A DNA stretch of 64,000 nucleotides, taken from Schistocerca nitens. Lineage: Eukaryota; Arthropoda; Insecta; Orthoptera; Acrididae. The position numbers were made by a program, and so were the translations under genes. This document shows positions 42,202-52,229 of this stretch, piece by piece. The stretch lies in assembly GCF_023898315.1 (NCBI RefSeq), contig NC_064616.1, positions 292,419,205 through 292,483,204 of the forward strand, written 5' to 3'. Below the pieces are notes generated by a model. That model saw only the letters and a list, made by a program, of their open reading frames with translations, did no database searches and had not been told where the DNA came from. Positions within the stretch are counted from its first letter, which is position 1, and each line of letters opens with the position of its first letter.

Positions 42202-43153
42202 TGAGGGGACAAAAGTTGGGATACCTCTTAATGTTGTGTCGGACCTCCTCTTGCCTGGCGTAGTGCAGCAGCTCGTAGTGGCATGCACTCACTGCATAGT
42301 CTCCAAACCAGTCACAAACAACTGTGGCCTGGTGACATTGCACATCGTCATCCATAAAAATTCCATCCTTGTTTGGGAACATGACATCCATGAATGGCTG
42401 CAAATGGTCTCCAAGTAGCCAAATATCCAGAGAATCCAGTCCATTCCATGTAAACACAGCCCACACCATTATGGAGCCACCACCAGCTTGCACAGTGCCT
42501 TGCTGTCAACTTGGGTCCATGGCTTTGTGGGGTCTGCACCACACTCAAACCCTACCATAATCTCTTACCAACTGAAATCAGGACTCGTCTGAGAAGGCCA
42601 CAGTTTTCTAGTCATCTAGGGGCCAACAGATATGGTCACGAGCCCAAGAGAGGTGCTGTAGGTGATGATGGGCTGTTAGCAAAGGCACTCACGTCTGTCT
42701 ACCATAGCCCATTAACGCCAAATTTTGCCGCACTGTCCTGATGGATATGATCATCATGTCCCCATTGATTTCTGCAGTTATTTCATGCAGTGTTGCTTGT
42801 TTATTAGCACTGACAAATCTATGCAAATGAGGCCATGACCACTGCATTGTCCATAGTGAGAGGTAATGCCTGAAATGTGGTATTCTTGGTACGCTCATGA
42901 CACTGGATCACAGAATATTGAATTCCCAAACGATTTCCCAAATTGATATCCCATATCCAACTAACATTCTGCATTCAAAATCTGTTGATTTCTGTAATGT
43001 GGCCATAATTGTATTATTAATCTTCATACACGAATCACCTGAGTACCAATGACAGCTCCACCAATGCACTAGCCTTTTGTACTCATGTATGTGACACTAG
43101 CACAATCTGTATATATGCATCTCACTATCCCATGGCTTTTGTCACCTCAGTGT
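42202..43153 (-). mobile_element. Tc1-like transposon with deletions
   Basis: The ends are GAGGGGACAAAAGTTGGGAT near 42204 and the mirrored ATGGCTTTTGTCACCTCAG near 43131. On the minus strand the helix-turn-helix part (TLHEITAEINGDMMIISIRT, about 42740) is followed by the catalytic part (GGGSIMVWAVFTW, about 42470, and FPNKDGIFMDDDVQCHQA, about 42355). These are typical of Tc1 proteins with a D,D34E triad. Segments are missing in the middle and at the 3' side, and stops are present. Length of about 950 bp is below the usual 1.3-1.6 kb. Confidence 0.85.
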
Positions 43154-43889
43154 ACTTCCTTGTCCACTGATTTCCTTCACTGTGATCTTGTTGATGAGTG
43201 AGAACTCAGATATTCACAGAGAGGAATAAATTCATCATCTACTCCAGTTGTTTCCAACCTGGGAGGTAATTACCACATGGGAACTAAAATGAAATTTTCT
43301 TACTAACAGAAAAATATTTCATTATCTTTCAGACATGAGACTAAATCAATTCACAACCCTTTGTTATTGCCATTTTGCTAGATACTAATATTTATTTGAT
43401 CACTACTACTACCACCGTCATCCACTTGAAACCTACTGCTGGATAAAGTTTTCCTCCACAGTTCTTCATGTGCTGCATTCTTCACATATATTAATCCATG
43501 ATGCTCCTGCAAGTTGTCTAATGCTACCTATCTACCTTTCATTACACCATCAACTAGGTCATTTTCTTATCTTTGAATCCAGCAGTGAGCTTCCTTGGCC
43601 CATCTACCATCTATATACTTACCTACATGTCCTGCTCACCTGCTTAGCATTTTTATTATAATCGTATTTTCAGATTCCAGTTCATTATATTCATTGGTTT
43701 GTGTGTCTACAACTGATTCCCAACATGCACTCCTCCACTGCTGATTAACCTCAGTTTTTGAATGATTTTTCAGTTAAAATGTCCATAAATCACAACCAAT
43801 TGTTAAAAACAGTAATGCACACTCATTTTAAATATTCGATTTTATGCATACAAGAAACTTCATTTTCAAAACACTGTTTACTTTACCAA
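43154..43889. other. No gene; possible weak LINE-tail resemblance
   Basis: The part 43420-43670 (CTACCTATCTACC...GTCCTGCTCACC) recalls, from memory, a dispersed insect repeat, but I cannot assign it. The rest is featureless. Confidence 0.3.
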
Positions 43890-43959
43890 ACAATGGAAAA
43901 TCCAGAATGGAATGTAACAATGTAATTGGCTCCAGACTAGAGACTGGTCATGTGTGTGA

Positions 43960-44008
<49 letters not shown>

Positions 44009-44060
44009 ATTATCTATTTTTGACAAAGGCCTTGTTGGCCAAAAGCTAAATTTACTTTAC
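43890..44060. repeat. Dispersed repeat fragment around a GT microsatellite
   Basis: AATGGAAAATCCAGAATGGA precedes a (GT)n run of about 42 bp (43965-44006), followed by GACAAAGGCCTTGTTGGCCA. This is similar in layout to the repeat at 32027-32463. A C-run lies at 44159-44177. Confidence 0.5.
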
Positions 44061-44439
44061 CAGTAGCATTTGTGCCGTTTTTACTATTCATTACCTGTCT
44101 CCATTCTTTGCAAGTCATCTTATGGTGTGTGGTACTTTGTGTACCACTCTAACATTCCTCCCCCCCCCCCCCCCCCCTTTAATGTTCCAGTCACAAATGT
44201 TGTGCAGGAAAAATAATTATCAGTAAGCCTCTGTGAGCTCAAATCTCTCCTCTCACAGGTTACCTTCATGATTTTTTTCATCATGATATAGTAGGGGGAA
44301 ACAATATAACAGTTCACACTTCTAGAAATGTGTTCACAGAATTTTAACAGTATACTACACCATGATAAACAATGCGTCTCTTGTAACATGTGACTGGATT
44401 TGGATGAACATCACCTGGACACATTTACACTTACTAAAT

Positions 44440-44940
44440 GAACCTAGGATGTAATGCACTGCTTTCGTGGATCTTCTCTATTTCCTCTATCTTTCCTACC
44501 CAGCAAGGGTTCTAGACTGATGACCAATATTCTAGTAATATTAGAACAAGAGTTTGTAAGTTACTAACTTCATGGGTGGACAACACTTCCTGACGATTCT
44601 TCCAACAAACTTCAGTCTGGCCTCTGCCTTTCCTACAATTAGTTTTATGCAGTCATAACACTTTAAATTACTTTGTATGCACTCTCTCATATATTTAATT
44701 GATGCGACTGTTTTCAGTGCTTATTCAACACCCATAATTGTACAAGAATGGGCCTTTTCATCTGTGTGTTACATTTATTCATGTTTAGGGTCAGCTGCCA
44801 ATTCCTGAACCCAGTGTAAATCCAACACAGCTCTTCCTGCAATTCACTATACTATTCTAGCAACACAACAGCATCATCTGCGAGCAGCCTTATGGTGCTT
44901 CTGTTATCTGCTATGGCATTTATATACAGGGTCAGTGAGC
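44440..44940 (-). mobile_element. LINE reverse transcriptase fragment (CR1/Jockey-like)
   Basis: The minus strand reads LLADDAVVLL (catalytic box, about 44870-44900), then LQEELCWIYTGFRNWQLTLN and NMNKCN. These are the same order and spacing as in the better-preserved LINE at 61629-62575. Frame changes follow. A decayed internal fragment. Confidence 0.7.
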
Positions 44941-45086
44941 TAAGTTGTTCACCTTAGATATTTCCTGAACTGTTTAAGATGTCTGAATTCTGTTTTTGTC
45001 CAAATGAATTGTGAAAAAGTCCTCACTGAATGACAGTCTCTATTCACAGCTATATAAATTGCAAAGATATTCCAGAATGAATTTCC

Positions 45087-45713
45087 TTCTTGGCAGATTA
45101 AAACTGTGTGCCAGACTCAACCCGAACCCACGACATTTGCCATTCATGGGCAAGTACTCTACCAATGGAGCTACCCGAACACAACTCGCGACCCATTCTC
45201 ATAGCTTTACTTCCTCCTATCTTCAAAACTTCACAGACGTTCTCACGCATAACTTGCAGGACTAGCACTCCTGGAAGAAAGGATATTGTAGGGACACGGC
45301 TTAGACACAGCCTAGGGCAATTTTTTTTACTTTGCAGCACAGTATATGCTGATGTGAACCTTTCTGGCAGATTAAAACTTTGTGCCGGACTGAAACCCCA
45401 ACCAAGATATTTTGTTTTCTGGGCAACTGCTTAACTGACTGGGCTATCTGAGAATGTGTCTCAACTGACACACACATGCGCGCGCGCGCACGCACGCACG
45501 CACACACACAGCGAGCGCGCCAGTACCTCATTTCATGCCTTCCACACTTGACAGAAGTTCTTCTGAGATACTGACGAAAGTGAAGCTGTGAGAATGGATC
45601 ATGAATTGAACTTGAGTAGCTTAATTAGCAGAGAACTTGCCTGCAAAAGGTTCTGTGCTCAGGTACGAGTCTGGCACACAGTTTTTATCTGCCAGGAAGT
45701 TACGAAGATATTG
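45087..45713. mobile_element. Composite SINE-like element with inverted ends and several tRNA-like modules
   Basis: Starts CTTGGCAGATTAAAACTGTG and ends with the mirrored CACAGTTTTTATCTGCCAGG, so the outer about 25 bp are inverted repeats; a third copy of this sequence lies at about 45360. Three tRNA-like modules are visible. One on the minus strand (about 45100-45185) has an A-box-like TAGCTCCATTGGTAGAGT and B-box-like GGGTTCGGGTT. A second is at about 45370-45455, and a + strand one is at about 45610-45690 (GTAGCTTAATTAGCAGAG). A CG/CACG-rich run is at 45478-45515. The 132-bp unit at 10666-10797 is a short member of this family. Confidence 0.7.
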
Positions 45714-46084
45714 CTATCAATGTTGTATTTTCAAAAAGAACTATGGTAATTTCTGCAGCTAGTATCATAGTTCTAAAAGAGGAGACTTCACTGGAATTTC
45801 ACTTTTCAGAATCTGATTATAGTTTCAGGGAAATTACAATACTTAGAACTTGGGATTTATCTGTTTTGAACAAGAAACTGATTGTCATCTTATGTAGAAG
45901 ATTGTGTTGTTATACAGAATTGTCTCATCAGGCTGATGAGACGCTCCAGCTTGTGTCACAGTTACAGGGGTCTACTTAAAAAGGTGGACTAGTGATGAAA
46001 AGATTAATTTAAAACGTTTAATCACACTTCCGACTACAAGTGGCTAGACCAACACACCAACTGCTGGCAAAGAATGTGGCATTT

Positions 46085-46698
46085 ATGAATGATTCACCAC
46101 TTAACTACAGTAACAATCCGTGCTTGTTTCTGCCAGAGACTAGAAAGAAACATGCATGTCAAAAATCGAACAATCTGTAAAAACAGGAAACTGAGGTATT
46201 TTCGACTGAAAAAAGGTAAATCTACATTTGTACCATTTGTTGATTTAGAGAAATCTTTTGACAATACTGACTGAAATAAACTTTTTGAAATTCTGATATT
46301 AATAAAGATAAAATACGGGGAGCAAATGGTTATCTGCAACTTGTACAGAAACCAAACTGCAGCTTTTAAGAGTTCAAGGACAAGAAAGAGAGGCAGTATT
46401 TGAAAGAACGTACAGAGACAGGGTTGTAACCTATCTTACATGTTATTCAACTTGTACATTGAGTAAACTTCTGAAACAGAATTAAAGTTCAGGGCGAAGA
46501 AATAAAACTTTTGTAAGATACTGATTACATTGTAACTCTTCCAGAGATGGCAAAGGACTCAAATTAAACTCTGAAATGAGACACTAACAGTAGATGACTT
46601 TTGCTGTTTGGGCAGCAAAATAACTGATGATTGTGAAAGTAAATGGGAATTAAAATCCATACAGACAATAAAAATGAAGTCTTTATGACAAGATAAAC
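46085..46698 (+). mobile_element. LINE reverse transcriptase fragment (RTE/R1-like type)
   Basis: The + strand shows RT pieces: FVPFVDLEKSFDNTD (46225-46272, motif A region), a YGEQMVICNLYRNQTA segment, RQGCNLSYMLFNLYIE (about 46410-46460, motif B) and DDFCCLGSKITDD (about 46593-46632). These are typical of an insect LINE RT. Many stops are present, the YADD box is lost and both ends are missing. Confidence 0.75.
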
Positions 46699-46699
46699 A

Positions 46700-47250
46700 T
46701 TTCATATCACTTTGCAATATTACACCTAGATATCGAATCAACATACCTGTGTCAAGCAGCACACTACTAATGCTGTATTTGAACATTACGGGACTATTTT
46801 TCCTGCTTATCTGCATTATCTGACATTTTTCTACATTTAAAGGTAGCTGCCATTCATCACATCAACTAGAAATTTTGTGTAAGTCATCTGGTGTCATACT
46901 ACAGTCACTCAGTGACAACACCTTCCCATACACTACAGCATCAACAACAAACAGCCACAGACTGCTGCTCACCCTGTCTATAAGACCATTTATGTATACA
47001 GATAACAACAGTGGTCCCATCACACTTTCCTGGGGCACTCTGGATAATACCCTTCTCTCTGATGAATACTCACCAGTGAGGACAACGTACAGGTGAGCCA
47101 CTCACATATCTGGGAACCTACTCTGTCATATGCTCATACCTTTGTTATCAGACTACAGGAGGCACTGTGTCAAATGCTTTCCACGAAGCTCAATGGTATC
47201 TAAACATTAATGAGTTTCTTCAGCTCAATGTGACATACCTGAAGCAACTG
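46700..47250 (-). mobile_element. LINE reverse transcriptase fragment (same family as 61629-62575)
   Basis: The minus strand reads PQESVMGPLLLSVYINGLID (about 47000-47060), WLFVVDAVVYGKV in place of a FADD box (about 46940) and the EWQLPLNVEKC region (about 46850), ending near RYLGV at about 46720. This is the order found in the 61.6-kb LINE. The catalytic ADD is altered to VVD, so it is dead. It abuts the oppositely oriented RTE-like fragment. Confidence 0.75.
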
Positions 47251-47439
47251 GAGCCACTATCAAAGTAGAGGAGAAAGCAAGGTAATGGCAGTACGTACAA
47301 AGCCCAACATCAACAAAACAGGGGAGAAAAGCAATGGTTTCATTTCAGGCCTACCATTTGTAAATATACAGGGCATGCCAGGTGGAATGGTCAACATTCA
47401 GGGTTACAACGGGAACTAGCATTTGTAGCAAAGACTTGC
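47251..47439. other. Spacer before the tandem arrays
   Basis: No feature supported. Confidence 0.4.
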
Positions 47440-48190
47440 AAGGCCCACACTGGAGTGCTTGTAGTAGCTGAAGGCTGTGGTAGAATGTAGTAATAAGGGT
47501 GAACATATCCTAAAGGCCCACACTAGAGCTCCTATAGTAGCCAACAGCTGTGTCAGAACATAGTAGCAGTATGCATCTCCTCAAGTCCCCTACTAGAGGA
47601 TTTTTGCAGTAGCGATGTTTGTATCAGGACATAATAGAAATGTACTTCTCCTCAGGGTCCGCAATAAAAACTTTTAGTAGCTGATGGTTGTGTCAGAACG
47701 TAGCAGGAGTGCGCATCTCAACAACATCTTTATTAGAGGACAGCCAATGGCCATGTCAGAATGCAGGTATGGAAATCAACTCTCAAGGCACCTACTAGAG
47801 GACATCTGATGTCTGCATCATAACATAGAAGGCGATAACATCTCAATGGCCTTACTAGACGACTTTTAGTAGCAGACAGCTGGGTCAGAACATACTAGCA
47901 GTAGACATCTCCTCAAGATCTCTTCTGGAGGATGTCCAGTACTGATGGCTGCATCAGAATGTACCAGGTGCGAACAACTCAAGGTTTCTAATAGAGGACT
48001 TCTGGTAGCCGATTTCTACATCAGAATGTAATAAGTATGAACAACTCCAGGCTCCTACTAGAGGACTTCTGATAGCTGTTTCAGGAAAGGAGTAAACACC
48101 TCTCAAGGCACAGAGGAGTAGTTGTAGCTGATGGCAGGGTCGGGGATATAGTAGGAGTGTGAGTCTCCTAATGGCCCCTAGTTAAAGATC
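47440..48190. repeat. Degenerate tandem repeat, unit about 68 bp, 10-11 copies
   Basis: The words CTACTAGAGGACTT, GTAGCTGATGGCTG and GTCAGAACATAGTAG, each in many variants, recur with spacing of about 58-70 bp. For example the CAGAACATAGTA-like word appears near 47482, 47552, 47622, 47691, 47755, 47817, 47884, 47952, 48019, 48077 and 48137. Copies differ by substitutions and small gaps. No open frame spans them. An old minisatellite. Confidence 0.8.
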
Positions 48191-48768
48191 AAGAGCTGCA
48201 GATTGAGTGGATGTGAGAAAGCAAAGACTAACAGCTGCACACAAGAACAGTTGTTTCAGTACCTCTAAAATTTATTATGATAGCATAAGGAACTTCAGAA
48301 GATGGATGCAAAAATCATCTGAAGCTGTTAATTTTTGAAACACAGAACAATAAGTAGTTGCTGTGTCATTTCTTCAGTATTATTACCACAGCTGAGCTGT
48401 TTGATCTATTCAACTCTGATAAATTCATGTGAATATTGATTTCTGTGTAAAGCAATAGAAGCACCACAGCGCAACCGTATTTCGCAAGCATTGCCAGCAA
48501 TAACACGCAAACTCTCTTTTAAATCTCGAAATTTATTTACTATATTTTACATGTCCAGGACATTGAATTATTACAAAACCGACAGAGCATTAATAACATA
48601 CATATTGAGATTGAATACATATAAAAAATCAGTTACAGAGGAAATTCAGTAACATACAGATAGAAATTAATAACAGTAAAAATACAGGGAAAAATATGTA
48701 CCACAAGTATTGATAAAATACAGACAGGAAGATTTAAAAAAAAAAAAAAAAAACAGCAAGATAATTCT
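48191..48768. other. Spacer between tandem arrays
   Basis: AT-rich, with an A-run at 48736-48753 just before the 376-bp array. No gene seen. Confidence 0.5.
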
Positions 48769-51024
48769 CTTCAAATTCTGTGGAGAGCCCACTATTTGAC
48801 AATTTTGGCTGCTTTCTTAGCTGCAGCAAGATCACTTGTAGTAGTGTGTCCAGCAGGTTCCTGTTAACAGACAAATAGATGTTGATGCTCCTGCAGGCCA
48901 CCACAATGGCAAATTTCATCATCGCTGCTGAAGCACTATTTTGTGAAGTTGACTTTGCATTGTGAAACCCAAGTTATCAATCTGTTTAGCATTTTTTCTT
49001 ATGACATAAGGTAGGTCTGAACCTGCCACTGGTTCTCCTTTGACATTTGTTTCGTGTGCTTTGGGTGAAGGATCTTGTCAAAGTTCCACTAGGCGAGGAC
49101 CAGGAATTGAAGGCATTGCCGTAGTTGCCTGTAGGAAGCTCTTTCTTCAAATTCTGGGGAGAGCCCACTATTTGACAATTTTGGCTGCTTTCTTAGCTGC
49201 AGCAAGATCACTTGTAGTAGTGTGTCCAGCAGGTTCCTGTTAACAGACAAATAGATGTTGATGCTCCTGCAGGCCACCACAATGGCAAATTTCATCATCA
49301 CTGCTGAAGCACTATTTTGTGAAGTTGACTTTGCATTGTGAAACCCCAGTTATCAATCTGTTTAGCATTTTTTCTTATGACATAAGGTAGGTCTGAACCT
49401 GCCACTGGTTCTCCTTTGACATTTGTTTTGTGTGCTTTGGGTGAAGGATCTTGTCAAAGTTCCACTAGGCGAGGACCAGGAATTGAAGGCATTGCCGTAG
49501 TTGCCTGTAGGAAGCTCTTTCTTCAAATTCTGGGGAGAGCCCACTATTTGACAATTTTGGCTGCTTTCTTAGCTGCAGCAAGATCACTTGTAGTAGTGTG
49601 TCCAGCAGGTTCCTGTTAACAGACAAATAGATGTTGATGCTCCTGCAGGCCACCACAATGGCAAATTTCATCATCACTGCTGAAGCACTATTTTGTGAAG
49701 TTGACTTTGCATTGTGAAACCCCAGTTATCAATCTGTTTAGCATTTTTTCTTATGACATAAGGTAGGTCTGAACCTGCCACTGGTTCTCCTTTGACATTT
49801 GTTTTGTGTGCTTTGGGTGAAGGATCTTGTCAAAGTTCCACTAGGCGAGGACCAGGAATTGAAGGCATTGCCGTAGTTGCCTGTAGGAAGCTCTTTCTTC
49901 AAATTCTGGGGAGAGCCCACTATTTGACAATTTTGGCTGCTTTCTTAGCTGCAGCAAGATCACTTGTAGTAGTGTGTCCAGCAGGTTCCTGTTAACAGAC
50001 AAATAGATGTTGATGCTCCTGCAGGCCACCACAATGGCAAATTTCATCATCACTGCTGAAGCACTATTTTGTGAAGTTGACTTTGCATTGTGAAACCCCA
50101 GTTATCAATCTGTTTAGCATTTTTTCTTATGACATAAGGTAGGTCTGAACCTGCCACTGGTTCTCCTTTGACATTTGTTTTGTGTGCTTTGGGTGAAGGA
50201 TCTTGTCAAAGTTCCACTAGGCGAGGACCAGGAATTGAAGGCATTGCCGTAGTTGCCTGTAGGAAGCTCTTTCTTCAAATTCTGGGGAGAGCCCACTATT
50301 TGACAATTTTGGCTGCTTTCTTAGCTGCAGCAAGATCACTTGTAGTAGTGTGTCCAGCAGGTTCCTGTTAACAGACAAATAGATGTTGATGCTCCTGCAG
50401 GCCACCACAATGGCAAATTTCATCATCGCTGCTGAAGCACTATTTTGTGAAGTTGACTTTGCATTGTGAAACCCCAGTTATCAATCTGTTTAGCATTTTT
50501 TCTTATGACATAAGGTAGGTCTGAACCTGCCACTGGTTCTCCTTTGACATTTGTTTTGTGTGCTTTGGGTGAATGATCTTGTCAAAGTTCCACTAGGCGA
50601 GGACCAGGAATTGAAGGCATTGCCGTAGTTGCCTGTAGGAAGCTCTTTCTTCAAATTCTGGGGAGAGCCCACTATTTGACAATTTTGGCTGCTTTCTTAG
50701 CTGCAGCAAGATCACTTGTAGTAGTGTGTCCAGCAGGTTCCTGTTAACAGACAAATAGATGTTGATGCTCCTGCAGGCCACCACAATGGCAAATTTCATC
50801 ATCGCTGCTGAAGCACTATTTTGTGAAGTTGACTTTGCATTGTGAAACCCAAGTTATCAATCTGTTTAGCATTTTTTCTTATCACATAAGGTAGGTCTGA
50901 ACCTGCCACTGGTTCTCCTTTGACATTTGTTTCGTGTGCTTTGGGTGAAGGATCTTGTCAAAGTTCCACTAGGCGAGCACCAGGAATTGAAGGCATTGCT
51001 GTAGTTGCCTGCAGGAAGCTCTTT
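48769..51024. repeat. Tandem array, six copies of a 376-bp unit
   Basis: Units start at 48769, 49145, 49521, 49897, 50273 and 50649 with CTTCAAATTCTG, and the array is almost exactly six periods long. Copies differ at only a few positions. The first and last copies share variants (AAACCCAAGTT, TTTCGTGTGC), while the middle ones have AAACCCCAGTT and TTTTGTGTGC. The unit length is not a multiple of three, so the 60-70-codon frames repeated in each copy on both strands are not one protein. On the minus strand each unit keeps one long frame with ETNVKGEPVAGSDLPYVIRK, possibly a coding exon relic that was multiplied. Confidence 0.95.
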
Positions 51025-51245
51025 CACAATTCTGAGTCCTGGTCGCCGATGCTCGTGGTCAAATACGGGGTGTCTGGAATCAGTTTTCTGTTTTTCCTAT
51101 CAATTTCTGAAGTTGGTTTCATGAGGATCTGTTGGAGCTGTACCCATAATTTGGTAAAGCTTACTGACAGGAGCTGCCTCCACTGTGAGGAGATCCTTCC
51201 ACCTCCAGGACCAGGACATCTAAAAAGAAACAGGTTTCTTGTAAA
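51025..51245 (-). other. Possible exon relic beside the array
   Basis: The minus strand has a CTGTTTCTTTTTAG acceptor-like sequence at about 51220-51235, then an open stretch (PGPGGGRISSQWRQLLSVSF to TSIGDQDSEL) that runs into the last 376-bp unit, where stops follow. Could be a decayed host exon or chance. Confidence 0.25.
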
Positions 51246-51379
51246 ATTGATACCACACTAACATTTACTAACAAAAAATATGATTATATGCGACATAAGA
51301 AAAAAAAATAATTGAGCCTGAATTGAGGATGTCTGAGCAAGAAGAACACAGCCTGTTATTTTGGATGCAGAAGTAACTT

Positions 51380-51535
51380 AGGTGTACGCAAGGGAAAAGT
51401 GTTGGGACCTTTGCTTTTCATGTTATATATTTATTACCTGGCAGACAATATTATTAGTAACCTCAGAGTAACCTGCACAAGGTGCAGTTTTGGAACATGA
51501 GTTAATGCTTGAAAAGGACCTGATGGGAAAAGCAT
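51380..51535 (+). mobile_element. Small LINE RT fragment
   Basis: The + strand reads GVRKGKVLGPLLFMLYIYYL followed by ADNIISNLRV, matching the PQGSVLGPLLF...YINDL signature of CR1/Jockey-type RT with decay. No other motifs remain. Confidence 0.6.
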
Positions 51536-51559
51536 TCACAAGTTCTTCCCCAAATTCCA

Positions 51560-51729
51560 ATTGACAGGCATCAAGGTTGATGGTCTAGTGGGGAATGATT
51601 GGCTCAGGCAAGCTGTGGTTATTCCTGAAAACGTCACAAAGGTTTCTGGGATTACTAAGCAAAATCCAAGGAAATCCATCCAAAGAATTGTAGCAGAGAC
51701 TGGTCTGAAGCATTCCAGTATGCAGAAAA
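51560..51729 (+). other. Possible transposase DNA-binding fragment running into the gap
   Basis: The + strand reads VTKVSGITKQNPRKSIQRIV followed by AETGLKHSSMQK, resembling the linker/second helix-turn-helix of Tc1/mariner-like or related transposases. It stops at the assembly gap. Confidence 0.4.
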
Positions 51730-52229
51730 NNNNNNNNNNNNNNNNNNNNNNNNNNNNNNNNNNNNNNNNNNNNNNNNNNNNNNNNNNNNNNNNNNNNNNN
51801 NNNNNNNNNNNNNNNNNNNNNNNNNNNNNNNNNNNNNNNNNNNNNNNNNNNNNNNNNNNNNNNNNNNNNNNNNNNNNNNNNNNNNNNNNNNNNNNNNNNN
51901 NNNNNNNNNNNNNNNNNNNNNNNNNNNNNNNNNNNNNNNNNNNNNNNNNNNNNNNNNNNNNNNNNNNNNNNNNNNNNNNNNNNNNNNNNNNNNNNNNNNN
52001 NNNNNNNNNNNNNNNNNNNNNNNNNNNNNNNNNNNNNNNNNNNNNNNNNNNNNNNNNNNNNNNNNNNNNNNNNNNNNNNNNNNNNNNNNNNNNNNNNNNN
52101 NNNNNNNNNNNNNNNNNNNNNNNNNNNNNNNNNNNNNNNNNNNNNNNNNNNNNNNNNNNNNNNNNNNNNNNNNNNNNNNNNNNNNNNNNNNNNNNNNNNN
52201 NNNNNNNNNNNNNNNNNNNNNNNNNNNNN
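51730..52229. other. Assembly gap (500 N)
   Basis: Exactly 500 unknown bases, a conventional placeholder length. Open frames drawn across it are meaningless, and the true distance is unknown. Confidence 0.99.

Noticed and set aside
48769-51024. Six similar small genes or a CRISPR array
   Set aside because: The frames repeat because the 376-bp unit repeats, and the unit is not a multiple of three. Direct repeats without short spacers, in an insect genome, are not CRISPR.
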